A DNA stretch of 64,000 bases from NCBI GenBank assembly GCA_947494805.1, contig CANLWK010000007.1, positions 62,001 through 126,000 of the forward strand, read 5' to 3'. The position numbers and the translations under genes were made by a program. Shown in pieces: positions 1-8,375 of the stretch. The DNA is from an uncultured Croceitalea sp. Lineage in GTDB: Bacteria; Bacteroidota; Bacteroidia; Flavobacteriales; Flavobacteriaceae. How positions within the stretch are numbered: the first letter of the stretch is position 1; each line of letters begins with the position of its first letter. The notes under the pieces are model-generated. The model saw nothing but the letters and a program-made list of their open reading frames with translations, ran no database searches and was not told the DNA's origin.

Positions 1-1
1 G

Positions 2-265
2 TTCCGTGAGTTTTTGGTACATCCTTTGATTAAAGAGATAAGAGGAAAAGGACTGATGCTCGCTCTTTTGTTTGATTCGCCAGAAATCGTAAATTATTTG
101 GTGTTGAAAGCGGCAGAGGAACAACTCATTCTGTTTTGGCTATTGTTTGAACCCAAAGCAGTGCGAATTTCACCACCTTTGACCATTTCAGAAGAAGAAA
201 TTCGCAAAGGTTGTGTACAAATCATTGAGTTGCTGAACAGTTACGAGCATCGTCCTGTTAACTAA
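2..265 (+). CDS. Class-III aminotransferase, C-terminal fragment
   Basis: This is the end of a PLP-dependent class-III aminotransferase (acetylornithine/ornithine aminotransferase-like) that enters from the left edge. The frame is open from base 2 and stops at TAA 263-265. The tail carries the family signature of the small C-terminal domain: an IRGKGLMLAL strand followed by a segment that reads VRISPPLTISEEEI, which in ArgD/RocD relatives lines the substrate entrance and ends in a last helix. The PLP lysine lies upstream of the window, so the substrate cannot be decided. The family is fairly clear; the specific enzyme is not. It is followed after 86 bp by the TPR gene, in the same direction. 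Confidence 0.75.
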   Translation, partial: FREFLVHPLIKEIRGKGLMLALLFDSPEIVNYLVLKAAEEQLILFWLLFEPKAVRISPPLTISEEEIRKGCVQIIELLNSYEHRPVN

Positions 266-351
266 TTTGTTGATAACAAACCCAAATCAAGGACGAAAAT
301 CAGTCAATATAAAGGCTAATTTTAAGTCCATAGTCAATCAAAAGCGTTTCT

Positions 352-1752
352 ATGGCGTTACCACCTAACGGAAATAATGACAAATCCATCCTCAAATTTG
401 AGTCAATGCTCAAAACTGATGATGTATACTTTTTTGATGCCGAAGACTTCGAGGGTATTGTTCACCACTACCTCAACCTCGGAAAAGTTGCCTTAGGCAA
501 AAAAGCTATCAAGATAGGTTTACAACAACATCCACACTCTGTTGAGCTTAAATTGTTGCGCGTAGAGGTATTGGTATTTGAAGATCTGTTTTCAGAAGCG
601 GAACAATTACTTGACGAATTACAGACCATTGACACCAACAATGAAGAAATATTCATTCAACGTGCCAATATACTTTCAAAAAAAGATGACCATGCCGGTG
701 CTGTGAACATGCTTTTGCAAGCCTTGCAAATAGCAGATGAAAGCTTTGACATCTATTCTCTTTTGGGCATGGAATATCTTTTCATGGATGATTTTGAAAA
801 AGCAAAATCGAATTTCATGAAATGTTTGGCACAAGATGAAAGTGACTATTCATCACTGTACAATGTGGTTTATTGCTTTGAGTTTTTAGAAGATTTTGAT
901 GGAGCCATCCACTTTTTGAACGATTACCTTGAGCGCAATCCCTATTGTGAAGTCGCTTGGCACCAGTTGGGCAAAATGTACTACAACAAAGGTTTGTTCA
1001 AAGAAGCGCTTGCAGCCTATGACTTTGCCATTATTTCAGACGACGCGTTTTTAGGTGCCTACTTTGAAAAAGGTAAAGTTTTAGAAAAACTGGGCAACTA
1101 CAACGAGGCGATAGAAAGCTATCAAACCACCATCAACATTGATGACCCAACCTCACATGCTTACCTTAGAATTGGAAAATGTCATGAGCGATTGGGCAAC
1201 GATGATTTGGCCAAGTATTATTATTATAATACTGTACATGAGGATCCATTATTGGACAAGGGATGGTTGGCGATAACCGAATTCTATACGCGAAAGAAGA
1301 ATTATTCCAAAGCCCAAAAATACATCAATAAAGCCATCAACATCGATGGTGAAAATGCCATGTATTGGAAGAAAAGTGCCAAAATCTTCTTCGCACTTGA
1401 AAACTGGCATGAAGCAGATTTCGCCTTCAAGCAATCAGTGGACCTGGGCAATTATGAATTGGATACCTGGCAAGAATGGGCAACGGCATTGGAGCAGCTT
1501 GAAGATTATGAATCGGCACTTCAAGTATTGTTACAAGGTCAAGAATTTTATCCTGAAAATGCTGAGCTATGCTACGAATTGGCCGGTATCTACTTAAAAA
1601 CACAACAGACGGCACCCGCAAAGGAAAAATTGAACACAGCCCTACAATTAAATGCTGAAAAATCAGTTTTCTTTACAGAGAAATTTCCTGAATTCAATAA
1701 CGTTAAATGGATTAAGGATATCTTTGAAAAGAATAAGAAAGCATCTACTTAA
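352..1752 (+). CDS. TPR-repeat protein
   Basis: A 466-residue cytoplasmic protein built almost wholly of tetratricopeptide repeats; no signal peptide or membrane segment is visible. Repeats of about 34 residues with the usual small-residue and aromatic positions run from about residue 38 to 450, for example the stretch AWHQLGKMYYNKGLFKEALA near residue 200. Such alpha-solenoids act as protein-protein scaffolds; the partner cannot be read from sequence. It lies between a class-III aminotransferase and the DUF368 pair, with 21 bp to the latter, so it may be co-transcribed with them. The ATG at 352 gives a start just before the conserved acidic segment; a later Met at residue 19 is possible but less likely. 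Confidence 0.85.
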   Translation: MALPPNGNNDKSILKFESMLKTDDVYFFDAEDFEGIVHHYLNLGKVALGKKAIKIGLQQHPHSVELKLLRVEVLVFEDLFSEAEQLLDELQTIDTNNEEIFIQRANILSKKDDHAGAVNMLLQALQIADESFDIYSLLGMEYLFMDDFEKAKSNFMKCLAQDESDYSSLYNVVYCFEFLEDFDGAIHFLNDYLERNPYCEVAWHQLGKMYYNKGLFKEALAAYDFAIISDDAFLGAYFEKGKVLEKLGNYNEAIESYQTTINIDDPTSHAYLRIGKCHERLGNDDLAKYYYYNTVHEDPLLDKGWLAITEFYTRKKNYSKAQKYINKAINIDGENAMYWKKSAKIFFALENWHEADFAFKQSVDLGNYELDTWQEWATALEQLEDYESALQVLLQGQEFYPENAELCYELAGIYLKTQQTAPAKEKLNTALQLNAEKSVFFTEKFPEFNNVKWIKDIFEKNKKAST

Positions 1753-1773
1753 TTTCTAAAACCACAACTTTGT

Positions 1774-2688
1774 ATGGGGCGTAAACCAATTGATTATGTA
1801 ATCATTACGCTTAAAGGTATGGCCATGGGAGCTGCAGATGTAGTGCCGGGAGTTTCCGGTGGTACCATCGCCTTTATTTCTGGTATTTACGAAGAATTGA
1901 TTTCTTCCATCAACAAAGTCAACCTAAAATCGCTCTCCACGCTTCAAAAAGAAGGATTTAAGGCTTTTTGGGAACAAATGAACGGTAACTTTTTGCTGGC
2001 CTTGTTTGTCGGAATATTTATTAGTCTGTTTTCATTGGCAAAGTTCTTGAGTTGGTTATTGAACAATGAACCCGTACTACTTTGGTCATTTTTCTTTGGT
2101 CTGGTGCTCGCCAGTATTTTTTTAGTGGGGAAAGAAATCAAAAAGTGGAATGCCGTAGCCCTCTTCATGTTGGTTTTAGGTGCGGGTATTGCCTACTTTA
2201 TCACTACCCTTCCGCCGAACGAAAATGTTGATACCTTACCGTATCTATTTTTATCTGGGGCTTTAGCAGTCTGCGCCATGATTTTACCGGGCATTTCAGG
2301 AGCATTTATATTGGTCTTATTGGGTTCGTACAAAACCATTTTAGAAGGTGTTCATGAACGGAACTTTGTCATGATTATAACCGTAGCCTTTGGCGCAGTA
2401 TTTGGTTTGCTCAGCTTTGCACGATTGCTAAAGTGGATGTTCAAGAAATATAGAAACGTTACTTTGGCATTATTGACCGGATTCATTCTTGGTTCATTGA
2501 ACAAAATATGGCCATGGAAAGAGGTTCTTGAAACCAAAATCTTTGACGACAAAATTATTCCCGTAAAAGAGATGAATATATTGCCCCAGGCATATGATGG
2601 CGACCCACAATTAATGTTTGCCATTCTTCTAGCTATACTGGGTTTTTCTCTTATTTTTATCCTAGAAAGGATGGCTTCCAAAAAATAG
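1774..2688 (+). CDS. DUF368 membrane protein, PopT-type undecaprenyl-phosphate translocase (copy 1)
   Basis: A 304-residue polytopic membrane protein of the DUF368 family. Members of this family (PopT) have been shown to return undecaprenyl phosphate, the lipid carrier of cell-wall and O-antigen synthesis, across the inner membrane. The sequence shows two inverted-repeat-like halves, each with the family signature: PGVSGG at residues 25-30 and PGISGA at about 172-177, each followed by a hydrophobic helix. About eight hydrophobic segments are visible. It is immediately followed by a second DUF368 gene (16 bp gap), and the glycosyltransferase block at 12.6-19.5 kb would be a user of the carrier. 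Assignment to the family is firm; the transport role is transferred from characterised relatives. Confidence 0.88.
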   Translation: MGRKPIDYVIITLKGMAMGAADVVPGVSGGTIAFISGIYEELISSINKVNLKSLSTLQKEGFKAFWEQMNGNFLLALFVGIFISLFSLAKFLSWLLNNEPVLLWSFFFGLVLASIFLVGKEIKKWNAVALFMLVLGAGIAYFITTLPPNENVDTLPYLFLSGALAVCAMILPGISGAFILVLLGSYKTILEGVHERNFVMIITVAFGAVFGLLSFARLLKWMFKKYRNVTLALLTGFILGSLNKIWPWKEVLETKIFDDKIIPVKEMNILPQAYDGDPQLMFAILLAILGFSLIFILERMASKK

Positions 2689-2704
2689 CAAAGCTAAAGC
2701 ATAC

Positions 2705-3742
2705 ATGTATCAAGAACGTACATTCATTGATAAGTTTTTTTTGGTTATCAAAGGCCTCTGTATGGGTGCTGCCAATAAAGTGCCGGGGGTGTCTGGTGGT
2801 ATTGTGGCCTTTGTCGGTGGCTTTTATGAAGAGTTTATTTATTCTTTGCAAAAAATCAATTTAAAGGCCTTTAAGTTATTGTTCAATGGGCGTTTTAAAA
2901 GCTTTTACAGATACACCAATGCCACGTTTTTGATATTGTTGATTACAGGTATGCTCATCAGTTACTTTAGTGTCTCTCGGCTACTGGACTATTTTTTAGA
3001 AAAGAAAGAACTATTTGTATGGGCTGCTTTCTTTGGTATGGTCTTGGGCTCCATTTATTACATTTCAAAGGACTACGAACATTGGAATAAAAAAACGATT
3101 ACCGCAGGTATCATTGGTCTTATTGTTGGCGTTTCCATAAGTTTTTTGAGCCCCGCTAGACAAAATGACAACCTTATATTCATTTTTTTCTGTGGTATAA
3201 TCAGTGTTTCAGGAATGACACTCCCGGGGCTTTCAGGCTCGTTCATTTTAATTCTTTTAGGAAATTATGTGCTTTTATTGGTCGATTCTGTCAATAGTCT
3301 TTATGACACCATTGCCGAAATATTAAAAGGCGATTTTAGCTTTATAAAAAACACTGAACGTATTGAAACCCTCACCATACTTTCGGTATTCACACTTGGT
3401 TCAGCAACAGGTTTGGTTACGCTATCGCACCTTCTTGGTTATGTTTTAAAACATTTCAAGAACATCTCGACGGCAGTCATCATTGGCTTTATCACAGGCT
3501 CTTTAGGAGTGATTTGGCCTTGGAAACGTACTATGTTCAAAACCGATGCCACCGGCAACGATCTTTTAGATTCCAATGGCGATAAAATAATTCAGAACTA
3601 TGAGCGATACTGGCCTGATATCTCAACTATGGAAACATGGGGCGCAATTTTCTTCGTTATTTTTGGCATCTTCGTGTTGTTGAGTTTAGACTGGTATGGA
3701 AAAAATAGAAATGGAAAAAAACAGGTTCGGCCTCGTAGGTAA
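2705..3742 (+). CDS. DUF368 membrane protein, PopT-type (copy 2)
   Basis: A 345-residue tandem paralogue of the preceding gene. It keeps both signature motifs (PGVSGG at residues 27-32, PGLSGS at about 174-179) and the same hydrophobic pattern. It is longer by an extracytoplasmic or loop insertion near residues 195-225 and by a polar segment near residues 280-310. The C-terminus is strongly basic (GKKQVRPRR), as expected for a cytoplasmic tail. Its end overlaps the start of aroE, which suggests translational coupling. The two copies are clearly diverged, so the duplication is old and both reading frames are intact. Possible specialisations are different prenyl carriers or different pH or ion dependence; this is inference. 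Confidence 0.88.
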   Translation: MYQERTFIDKFFLVIKGLCMGAANKVPGVSGGIVAFVGGFYEEFIYSLQKINLKAFKLLFNGRFKSFYRYTNATFLILLITGMLISYFSVSRLLDYFLEKKELFVWAAFFGMVLGSIYYISKDYEHWNKKTITAGIIGLIVGVSISFLSPARQNDNLIFIFFCGIISVSGMTLPGLSGSFILILLGNYVLLLVDSVNSLYDTIAEILKGDFSFIKNTERIETLTILSVFTLGSATGLVTLSHLLGYVLKHFKNISTAVIIGFITGSLGVIWPWKRTMFKTDATGNDLLDSNGDKIIQNYERYWPDISTMETWGAIFFVIFGIFVLLSLDWYGKNRNGKKQVRPRR

Positions 3743-4445
3743 AAACATATCGTATTCGTTTTCAAGGGGTTATTTTTCGAAAAAATTTAAAAAAATGGGA
3801 CTGTCGGACCATTCTTACGAAAACTTTGATTTGGCCCAAATTGAGGATTTCAATGCACTTATTTCTGAAAGCAATCTAAAAGGCCTAAATGTGACCATTC
3901 CGTATAAAGAGGCCGTTATTCCGTTTTTAGATGATTTACATGACAATGCCAGTACTATCGGTGCCGTTAACACAATCAAGTTTACCGAAAAGGGCCTGAA
4001 GGGTTTTAATACAGATGCCTACGGATTTCAAAAGTCACTGGAACCACTTTTAAGACCATACCATAAAAAAGCCCTGATTTTAGGAACCGGCGGCGCATCA
4101 AAAGCAATTGCTTTTGTTTTTGACAGTTTGGGCATTGATTTCTGTTACGTTTCCAGAAATCCAGATAGACACCAATTATCCTATAGTGAACTGAATGACG
4201 AAACCATGGACTCTTATCAGATTATTGTCAATTGTAGTCCCGTCGGTACTTTTCCAAATATTCATGACAAGCCTGACATTCCCTATCCCCACCTAACAGA
4301 ACAACATTTGTTGTTCGATTTAATCTACAATCCTGAAAAAACAGCCTTTCTAAAAGCTGGAACCACTAAAGGCGCAAGTGTACAAAATGGACTTTCGATG
4401 CTCGAATTTCAAGCCGAAAAAGCATGGGAAATATGGCATTCTTAG
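3711..4445 (+). CDS. aroE: Shikimate dehydrogenase
   Basis: Catalyses NADPH-dependent reduction of 3-dehydroshikimate to shikimate in aromatic amino-acid and chorismate synthesis. Visible family marks are the substrate segment beginning FGLVGKNISYSFS (the usual SxS substrate contacts), NVTIPYK with the catalytic lysine, GAVNT, GFNTDAYGF with the conserved Asp, the nucleotide-binding loop LGTGGASKA and a C-terminal NGLSMLEFQA segment. An ATG at 3711 places the start directly before the first strand, as in the family; an in-frame ATG at 3696 would add five residues. Either start lies inside the end of the DUF368 copy 2 gene, so translation is probably coupled. It is slightly shorter than the E. 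coli enzyme, as is usual in this phylum. Confidence 0.93.
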   Translation: MEKNRFGLVGKNISYSFSRGYFSKKFKKMGLSDHSYENFDLAQIEDFNALISESNLKGLNVTIPYKEAVIPFLDDLHDNASTIGAVNTIKFTEKGLKGFNTDAYGFQKSLEPLLRPYHKKALILGTGGASKAIAFVFDSLGIDFCYVSRNPDRHQLSYSELNDETMDSYQIIVNCSPVGTFPNIHDKPDIPYPHLTEQHLLFDLIYNPEKTAFLKAGTTKGASVQNGLSMLEFQAEKAWEIWHS

Positions 4446-4583
4446 GTTTCGAATTTCACAAGCCCAATTTCACTTTCAATCGGTAAATGCATCAAAAGAA
4501 TATCGAGTATCTTTGCTATTGCTAGGTATAGTTAGTAACTTACCATTAATGCCATCAATCTAAACCTTTAAAGAACAATCGTG

Positions 4584-6713
4584 ATGGACGAAAAAGAACA
4601 CAAACTGCAGCAAGTAGCAGGTGAGAACGAACCCATAGAGGATACATCAGAAAAACAAAGCACCGAAAACACAACTGAGGATGCCAAAGAACCTGTTACG
4701 ACTGAAGTAGCAGTAGAAAACAAAGAAGCAAGTTCTAAAGAGCTTGATGACGCAGAAGAGGCACCAGAAGGTCAAAATACTAAGGTAGAAGATTCACAAG
4801 AACCCTCTGTGGCGAAAGTTGCGGAAGAAAATGAAGATGTTGTCTCAGAAAAGGGCAATGACGAAGTATTGGCTGAAATTGATCAAGAGAATGCCGAGGA
4901 CGCTGAAGACACCGAGAATGAAAAGCGGCATGAAATTCCGATTCTTGACTACCATTCCATGTCCATGGAAAACCTGGTCGGCGAGCTACAGCGTTTGGTC
5001 AAAAACGAAAAAGTTCAAGCCATTAACAAACATGTCAATGGCATTAAATACGAATTTGATTTAAAATTCCAAGAGTTTTTAGAGCATAAAAAGGAGGAAT
5101 TTATCGCTAACGGAGGCAACGAAATCGACTTTAGGTACAATTCGGTGACCAAAAGACAGTTCAACGAAGTTTACGGTGAATACCGCGAAAAGAAGAACCA
5201 GTATTATAAGAATCTTGAGAAGAGCTTAAAAGACAATCTTACCAACAGGTTGACCATTATTGAAGAATTAAAAGGTTTGGTCAATGTGGAAGAAGACATC
5301 AATACAACGTATAAAAACTTCAAAAGCCTTCAAGAACAATGGCGCAACGCAGGCCCGGTTCCGAGAAACAATTACAATGATGTTTGGCGCACCTATCACC
5401 ATCACATTGAAATTTTCTATGACTTTTTACACCTCAACCGTGAACTTCGGGATCTAGATTTTAAACATAATCTTGAAGAGAAGCTCAAGCTAGTTGAAAA
5501 AGCTGAAGCCTTACAAAACGAATCTGACCTTGGTAAGGCCTTTCGTGAACTACAGACATTGCACAAAATCTGGAAAGAAGATATTGGGCCTGTAGCGAAA
5601 GAACAACGTGAAGAAATTTGGGAGCGTTTTAGCAATGCCACCAAAGCGATGCATGCCCGCAGGCAAGAACACTTTGCCGAACTCGAAGCGTCATACGAAC
5701 AAAACCTTGAACGCAAAAACGAGATTATTGGCAGCATAAAGGCAATTGCTGGCAACATTGCCAATAACCATAGGGGCATTCAAAATCAAATCAAAGAGAT
5801 TGAAGCGCTGCGGGAATCATTTTTTAAGGCTGGCAAAGTGCCCCAAAAAGTTAATGAAGCCACCTGGGCCGCTTTTAAAGCGGCCGTTCGGGAATTCAAT
5901 CGGGGTAAAAACAACTTTTATAAGACCCTAAAAAAAGAACAACACGACAATCTAGAGAAAAAACGTGCACTACTTGGGCTGGCATTGGCACTTAAAGACA
6001 GTGACGACCATGATATGGCCACCCCCGAAATGAAACGTATTCAAAGTGATTGGAAGAAAATAGGCCATGTACCTCGAAAGTATTCTGATAAAATTTGGAA
6101 CGAATTCAAGGATGCCTGTAATCACTATTTTGACCGATTGCATGCTGAGAAGAACGAGTCACAGAAAGAAGAATTTGCCAATTTTGAAAAGAAAAGTGCT
6201 TGTCTCGAGCGATTAAAAGGGTTTCAACTATCAGGCGACAAGAAAAAGGATTTGCCCAAAATCAAAGAGTTTATTGCTGAATGGAAGACCTATGGCCGAA
6301 TTCCTTATAGCAAAAAGCACATCAACGGTAAGTTCAATAAAATCATTGACGCCCTTTTCAAGAAATTGGATATCAGTAAACAAGAATCTGAACTCTTGAA
6401 ATATGGCGATAAAATAAAACAGCTTGCAAATTCTGATAATGATAGGGCCATAGGCAATGAGAGAACATTCATCAAACGTAAAATCGGTGAGGCCAAGAAC
6501 GAGATAAGGCAATTGGAAACCAATTTGCAATTCTTTTCAAATGCCTCAGAAGACAGCCCTGTAGTAAAAGATGTCATCAAAAACATCAATCGCCATAAAG
6601 ATGCCCTAGAGACATGGCAGACTAAGCTTAAAAACCTGAATATCATGGAACACAAGCTGAACAAAGAAGCTGCAGAAGCAGAAAATGAAACCAATAGCAG
6701 TGAAGAGGAGTAA
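4584..6713 (+). CDS. DUF349-repeat coiled-coil protein
   Basis: A protein of about 709 residues with an acidic, low-complexity N-terminal region (about residues 1-115, rich in Glu and Ala/Val) followed by at least five tandem DUF349 units of about 75 residues. Each unit is a charged helical hairpin ending in a W-K/R-x-x-G-x-(V/I)-P signature, for example WRNAGPVPR, WKEDIGPV, WKKIGHVPR and WKTYGRIP. A long coiled-coil forms the C-terminus. DUF349 proteins are conserved in Bacteroidota but have no firmly assigned role. It is cytoplasmic, with no signal peptide. GTG at 4581 precedes ATG at 4584, and the ATG is preferred. It lies 138 bp after aroE, so it may have its own promoter, though no clear one is seen. 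Confidence 0.85.
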   Translation: MDEKEHKLQQVAGENEPIEDTSEKQSTENTTEDAKEPVTTEVAVENKEASSKELDDAEEAPEGQNTKVEDSQEPSVAKVAEENEDVVSEKGNDEVLAEIDQENAEDAEDTENEKRHEIPILDYHSMSMENLVGELQRLVKNEKVQAINKHVNGIKYEFDLKFQEFLEHKKEEFIANGGNEIDFRYNSVTKRQFNEVYGEYREKKNQYYKNLEKSLKDNLTNRLTIIEELKGLVNVEEDINTTYKNFKSLQEQWRNAGPVPRNNYNDVWRTYHHHIEIFYDFLHLNRELRDLDFKHNLEEKLKLVEKAEALQNESDLGKAFRELQTLHKIWKEDIGPVAKEQREEIWERFSNATKAMHARRQEHFAELEASYEQNLERKNEIIGSIKAIAGNIANNHRGIQNQIKEIEALRESFFKAGKVPQKVNEATWAAFKAAVREFNRGKNNFYKTLKKEQHDNLEKKRALLGLALALKDSDDHDMATPEMKRIQSDWKKIGHVPRKYSDKIWNEFKDACNHYFDRLHAEKNESQKEEFANFEKKSACLERLKGFQLSGDKKKDLPKIKEFIAEWKTYGRIPYSKKHINGKFNKIIDALFKKLDISKQESELLKYGDKIKQLANSDNDRAIGNERTFIKRKIGEAKNEIRQLETNLQFFSNASEDSPVVKDVIKNINRHKDALETWQTKLKNLNIMEHKLNKEAAEAENETNSSEEE

Positions 6714-6732
6714 TTTCAAAACTTCGGGACCT

Positions 6733-7620
6733 ATGCCTCCGTTCCAAAAAGCATCTTTGCTTTTATGCTTTCTTTTTGCGGTAACTGGGGCTGCCCAAGA
6801 AGTGGTCGCATTACCATTTGATCATATTGACGGGGTTGAATGGCAAAATGAAGAGAAAGCTTACTATTCTGATATTTGGCAAACTCAGGTGGTCACTAAT
6901 GTCTCTAAACCTACCTTGCAGGTTTTTCGACCAACTGCAGATACGAATACAAATACAGCGGTAATTGTAGCGCCGGGCGGAGGGCTTTACGCACATAGTA
7001 TCAATAGTGAGGGTATTGAAGTTGCCAAATGGCTTAACCAGAAAGGGATAACTGCATTTGTACTTAAATACCGACTTGTCCCTACAGGTGATGATGGTGT
7101 TGCAGATATTTCTTTGTTATCACAGACCAATCCTGACAAAATAATGGAAGAAGTGGCAAAGGTTATGCCGTTTTCTATTCAAGATGCGCTTAATGCCATT
7201 GCTCATGCCCGTACCAATGCAGCATCTTACCAAATTGACCCAAGTAAAATTGGGTTAATGGGCTTTTCGGCAGGAGGTGCAGTAACGATGGGTGTCGCTT
7301 ATAATTATGAAAAATCGAATCGCCCTGATTTTTTGGTACCTATATATGCCTGGACGGATGCTATGCCCGTTCAAGTGCCAAAGGGCGATACACCGCCGAT
7401 GTTATTGATTTGTGCCAGTGATGATCCGTTGGACTTGGCGGCCGGCTCCATTGCCTTGTACAACTCTATGCTCAAAGCGGGCAAAAGTGTTGGGTTTCAC
7501 ATGTACACCAAAGGTGGGCATGGATTCGGCATGCGAAAGAACGGTCTGCCCTCAGACAACTGGATCGAAAGGTTTTACGAATGGTCCATTGCGGAAGGCC
7601 TGACCCAACCAACCGAGTAA
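6733..7620 (+). CDS. Secreted alpha/beta hydrolase (acetyl-esterase-like)
   Basis: An alpha/beta-hydrolase of the esterase/lipase group related to acetyl (xylan) esterases. The start at 6733 gives a normal signal peptide (hydrophobic segment ending about VTGAAQ); the in-frame ATG at 6685 lies within the previous gene and would spoil it. Visible motifs are the oxyanion segment VIVAPGGGLY, the nucleophile elbow GFSAGG with Ser near residue 179, an acid residue in the ASDDPLD segment and the catalytic His in GGHGFG. It is probably periplasmic or surface-bound. It is followed at once by an SGNH hydrolase and then a beta-hexosaminidase, which suggests removal of acyl groups from an amino-sugar-containing glycan. 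The substrate is inferred only from context. Confidence 0.82.
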   Translation: MPPFQKASLLLCFLFAVTGAAQEVVALPFDHIDGVEWQNEEKAYYSDIWQTQVVTNVSKPTLQVFRPTADTNTNTAVIVAPGGGLYAHSINSEGIEVAKWLNQKGITAFVLKYRLVPTGDDGVADISLLSQTNPDKIMEEVAKVMPFSIQDALNAIAHARTNAASYQIDPSKIGLMGFSAGGAVTMGVAYNYEKSNRPDFLVPIYAWTDAMPVQVPKGDTPPMLLICASDDPLDLAAGSIALYNSMLKAGKSVGFHMYTKGGHGFGMRKNGLPSDNWIERFYEWSIAEGLTQPTE

Positions 7621-8267
7621 TGATGAACAAAGTAGTTTTTGTATTTTTCTTTTTTCTCGCCCTTGTACAAGTTTACGGCCAATCGGGTTTTCAAAAAGAA
7701 GTTGACGCTATTGTTAAAAGGAATGATTCCCTTTGGGATTCGTCAAAAGAGACTGTTGTTTTTGCGGGAAGTTCTAGCATAAGGTTTTGGAAAGATGTAC
7801 AGGAACGATTTCCTGATTATCAAATTCTAAATGCGGGTTTCGGTGGTTCGCAGACTTCAGATTTATTGTACTACCTAGATAAATTGGTATTGCGGTACAA
7901 ACCCATAAAAATATTTATTTATGAAGGCGACAACGATATATCTGCTAAAAAAAGACCGCAGCAAATCATTAAAACCACGGAACGTGTGCTGAATGAAATT
8001 AAAAGTGTCTTACCAAGCGCCGAAATTGTTTTGATTTCTGCAAAACCAAGCATTTCTCGTTGGAAATTCAAAGGAAAGTACAAAAGACTTAACAAACGTT
8101 TTTCAAAGATTGCAGCTATAAGCGAAATGGTTTTTTACGCCAATGTTTGGGATATCATGCTCAACGGTAAAAAAGTACGCCAAGACATTTTTGTTGAAGA
8201 TGGCCTGCACATGAACAAAATTGGCTACAACCTTTGGTATCAACAAATTAAACCTTTCTTGCCCTAA
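7620..8267 (+). CDS. Secreted SGNH/GDSL-type hydrolase
   Basis: A lipase/acetylhydrolase-like enzyme of about 215 residues with an N-terminal signal peptide (start ATG ATG at 7620/7623; cleavage probably after VYGQ). The four SGNH blocks can be followed: AGSSSIRFW with the catalytic Ser near residue 51, the oxyanion Gly in NAGFGGSQ, the Asn in EGDNDIS and the Asp-His pair in EDGLHMNKIGY near the C-terminus. The first ATG overlaps the stop codon of the upstream esterase gene, so the two are translated as a unit. Such enzymes commonly deacylate sugars. A second esterase in series suggests a multiply acylated glycan; this is inference. Confidence 0.85.
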   Translation: MMNKVVFVFFFFLALVQVYGQSGFQKEVDAIVKRNDSLWDSSKETVVFAGSSSIRFWKDVQERFPDYQILNAGFGGSQTSDLLYYLDKLVLRYKPIKIFIYEGDNDISAKKRPQQIIKTTERVLNEIKSVLPSAEIVLISAKPSISRWKFKGKYKRLNKRFSKIAAISEMVFYANVWDIMLNGKKVRQDIFVEDGLHMNKIGYNLWYQQIKPFLP

Positions 8268-8328
8268 GTTTTGAAAGATACTATTGAACTTTGAAAAAAT
8301 AGTACGTTCAACAAAAGACGATTCCTAT

Positions 8329-8336
8329 TATCTTTG
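8329..8336 (+). promoter_or_regulatory. Candidate -7 element for the GH20 gene
   Basis: TATCTTTG matches the Bacteroidota -7 consensus TAnnTTTG exactly and lies 40 bp before the GH20 start at 8376. The position of the -33 element holds GTTC rather than TTG, so the promoter is only half-supported. It implies separate transcription of the hexosaminidase gene from the two esterase genes. Confidence 0.45.
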
Positions 8337-8375
8337 AGAGACATGCTCTTTTTAGTATGTTATAAACAATTCATC

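Noticed and set aside
267-281. Short hairpin TTTGTT-GAT-AACAAA after the first gene, considered a terminator
   Set aside because: The stem is short and AT-rich and no T run follows.
1774-3742. Considered one gene split by a frameshift
   Set aside because: Each frame contains both halves of the DUF368 family and both signature motifs, so they are two complete genes.
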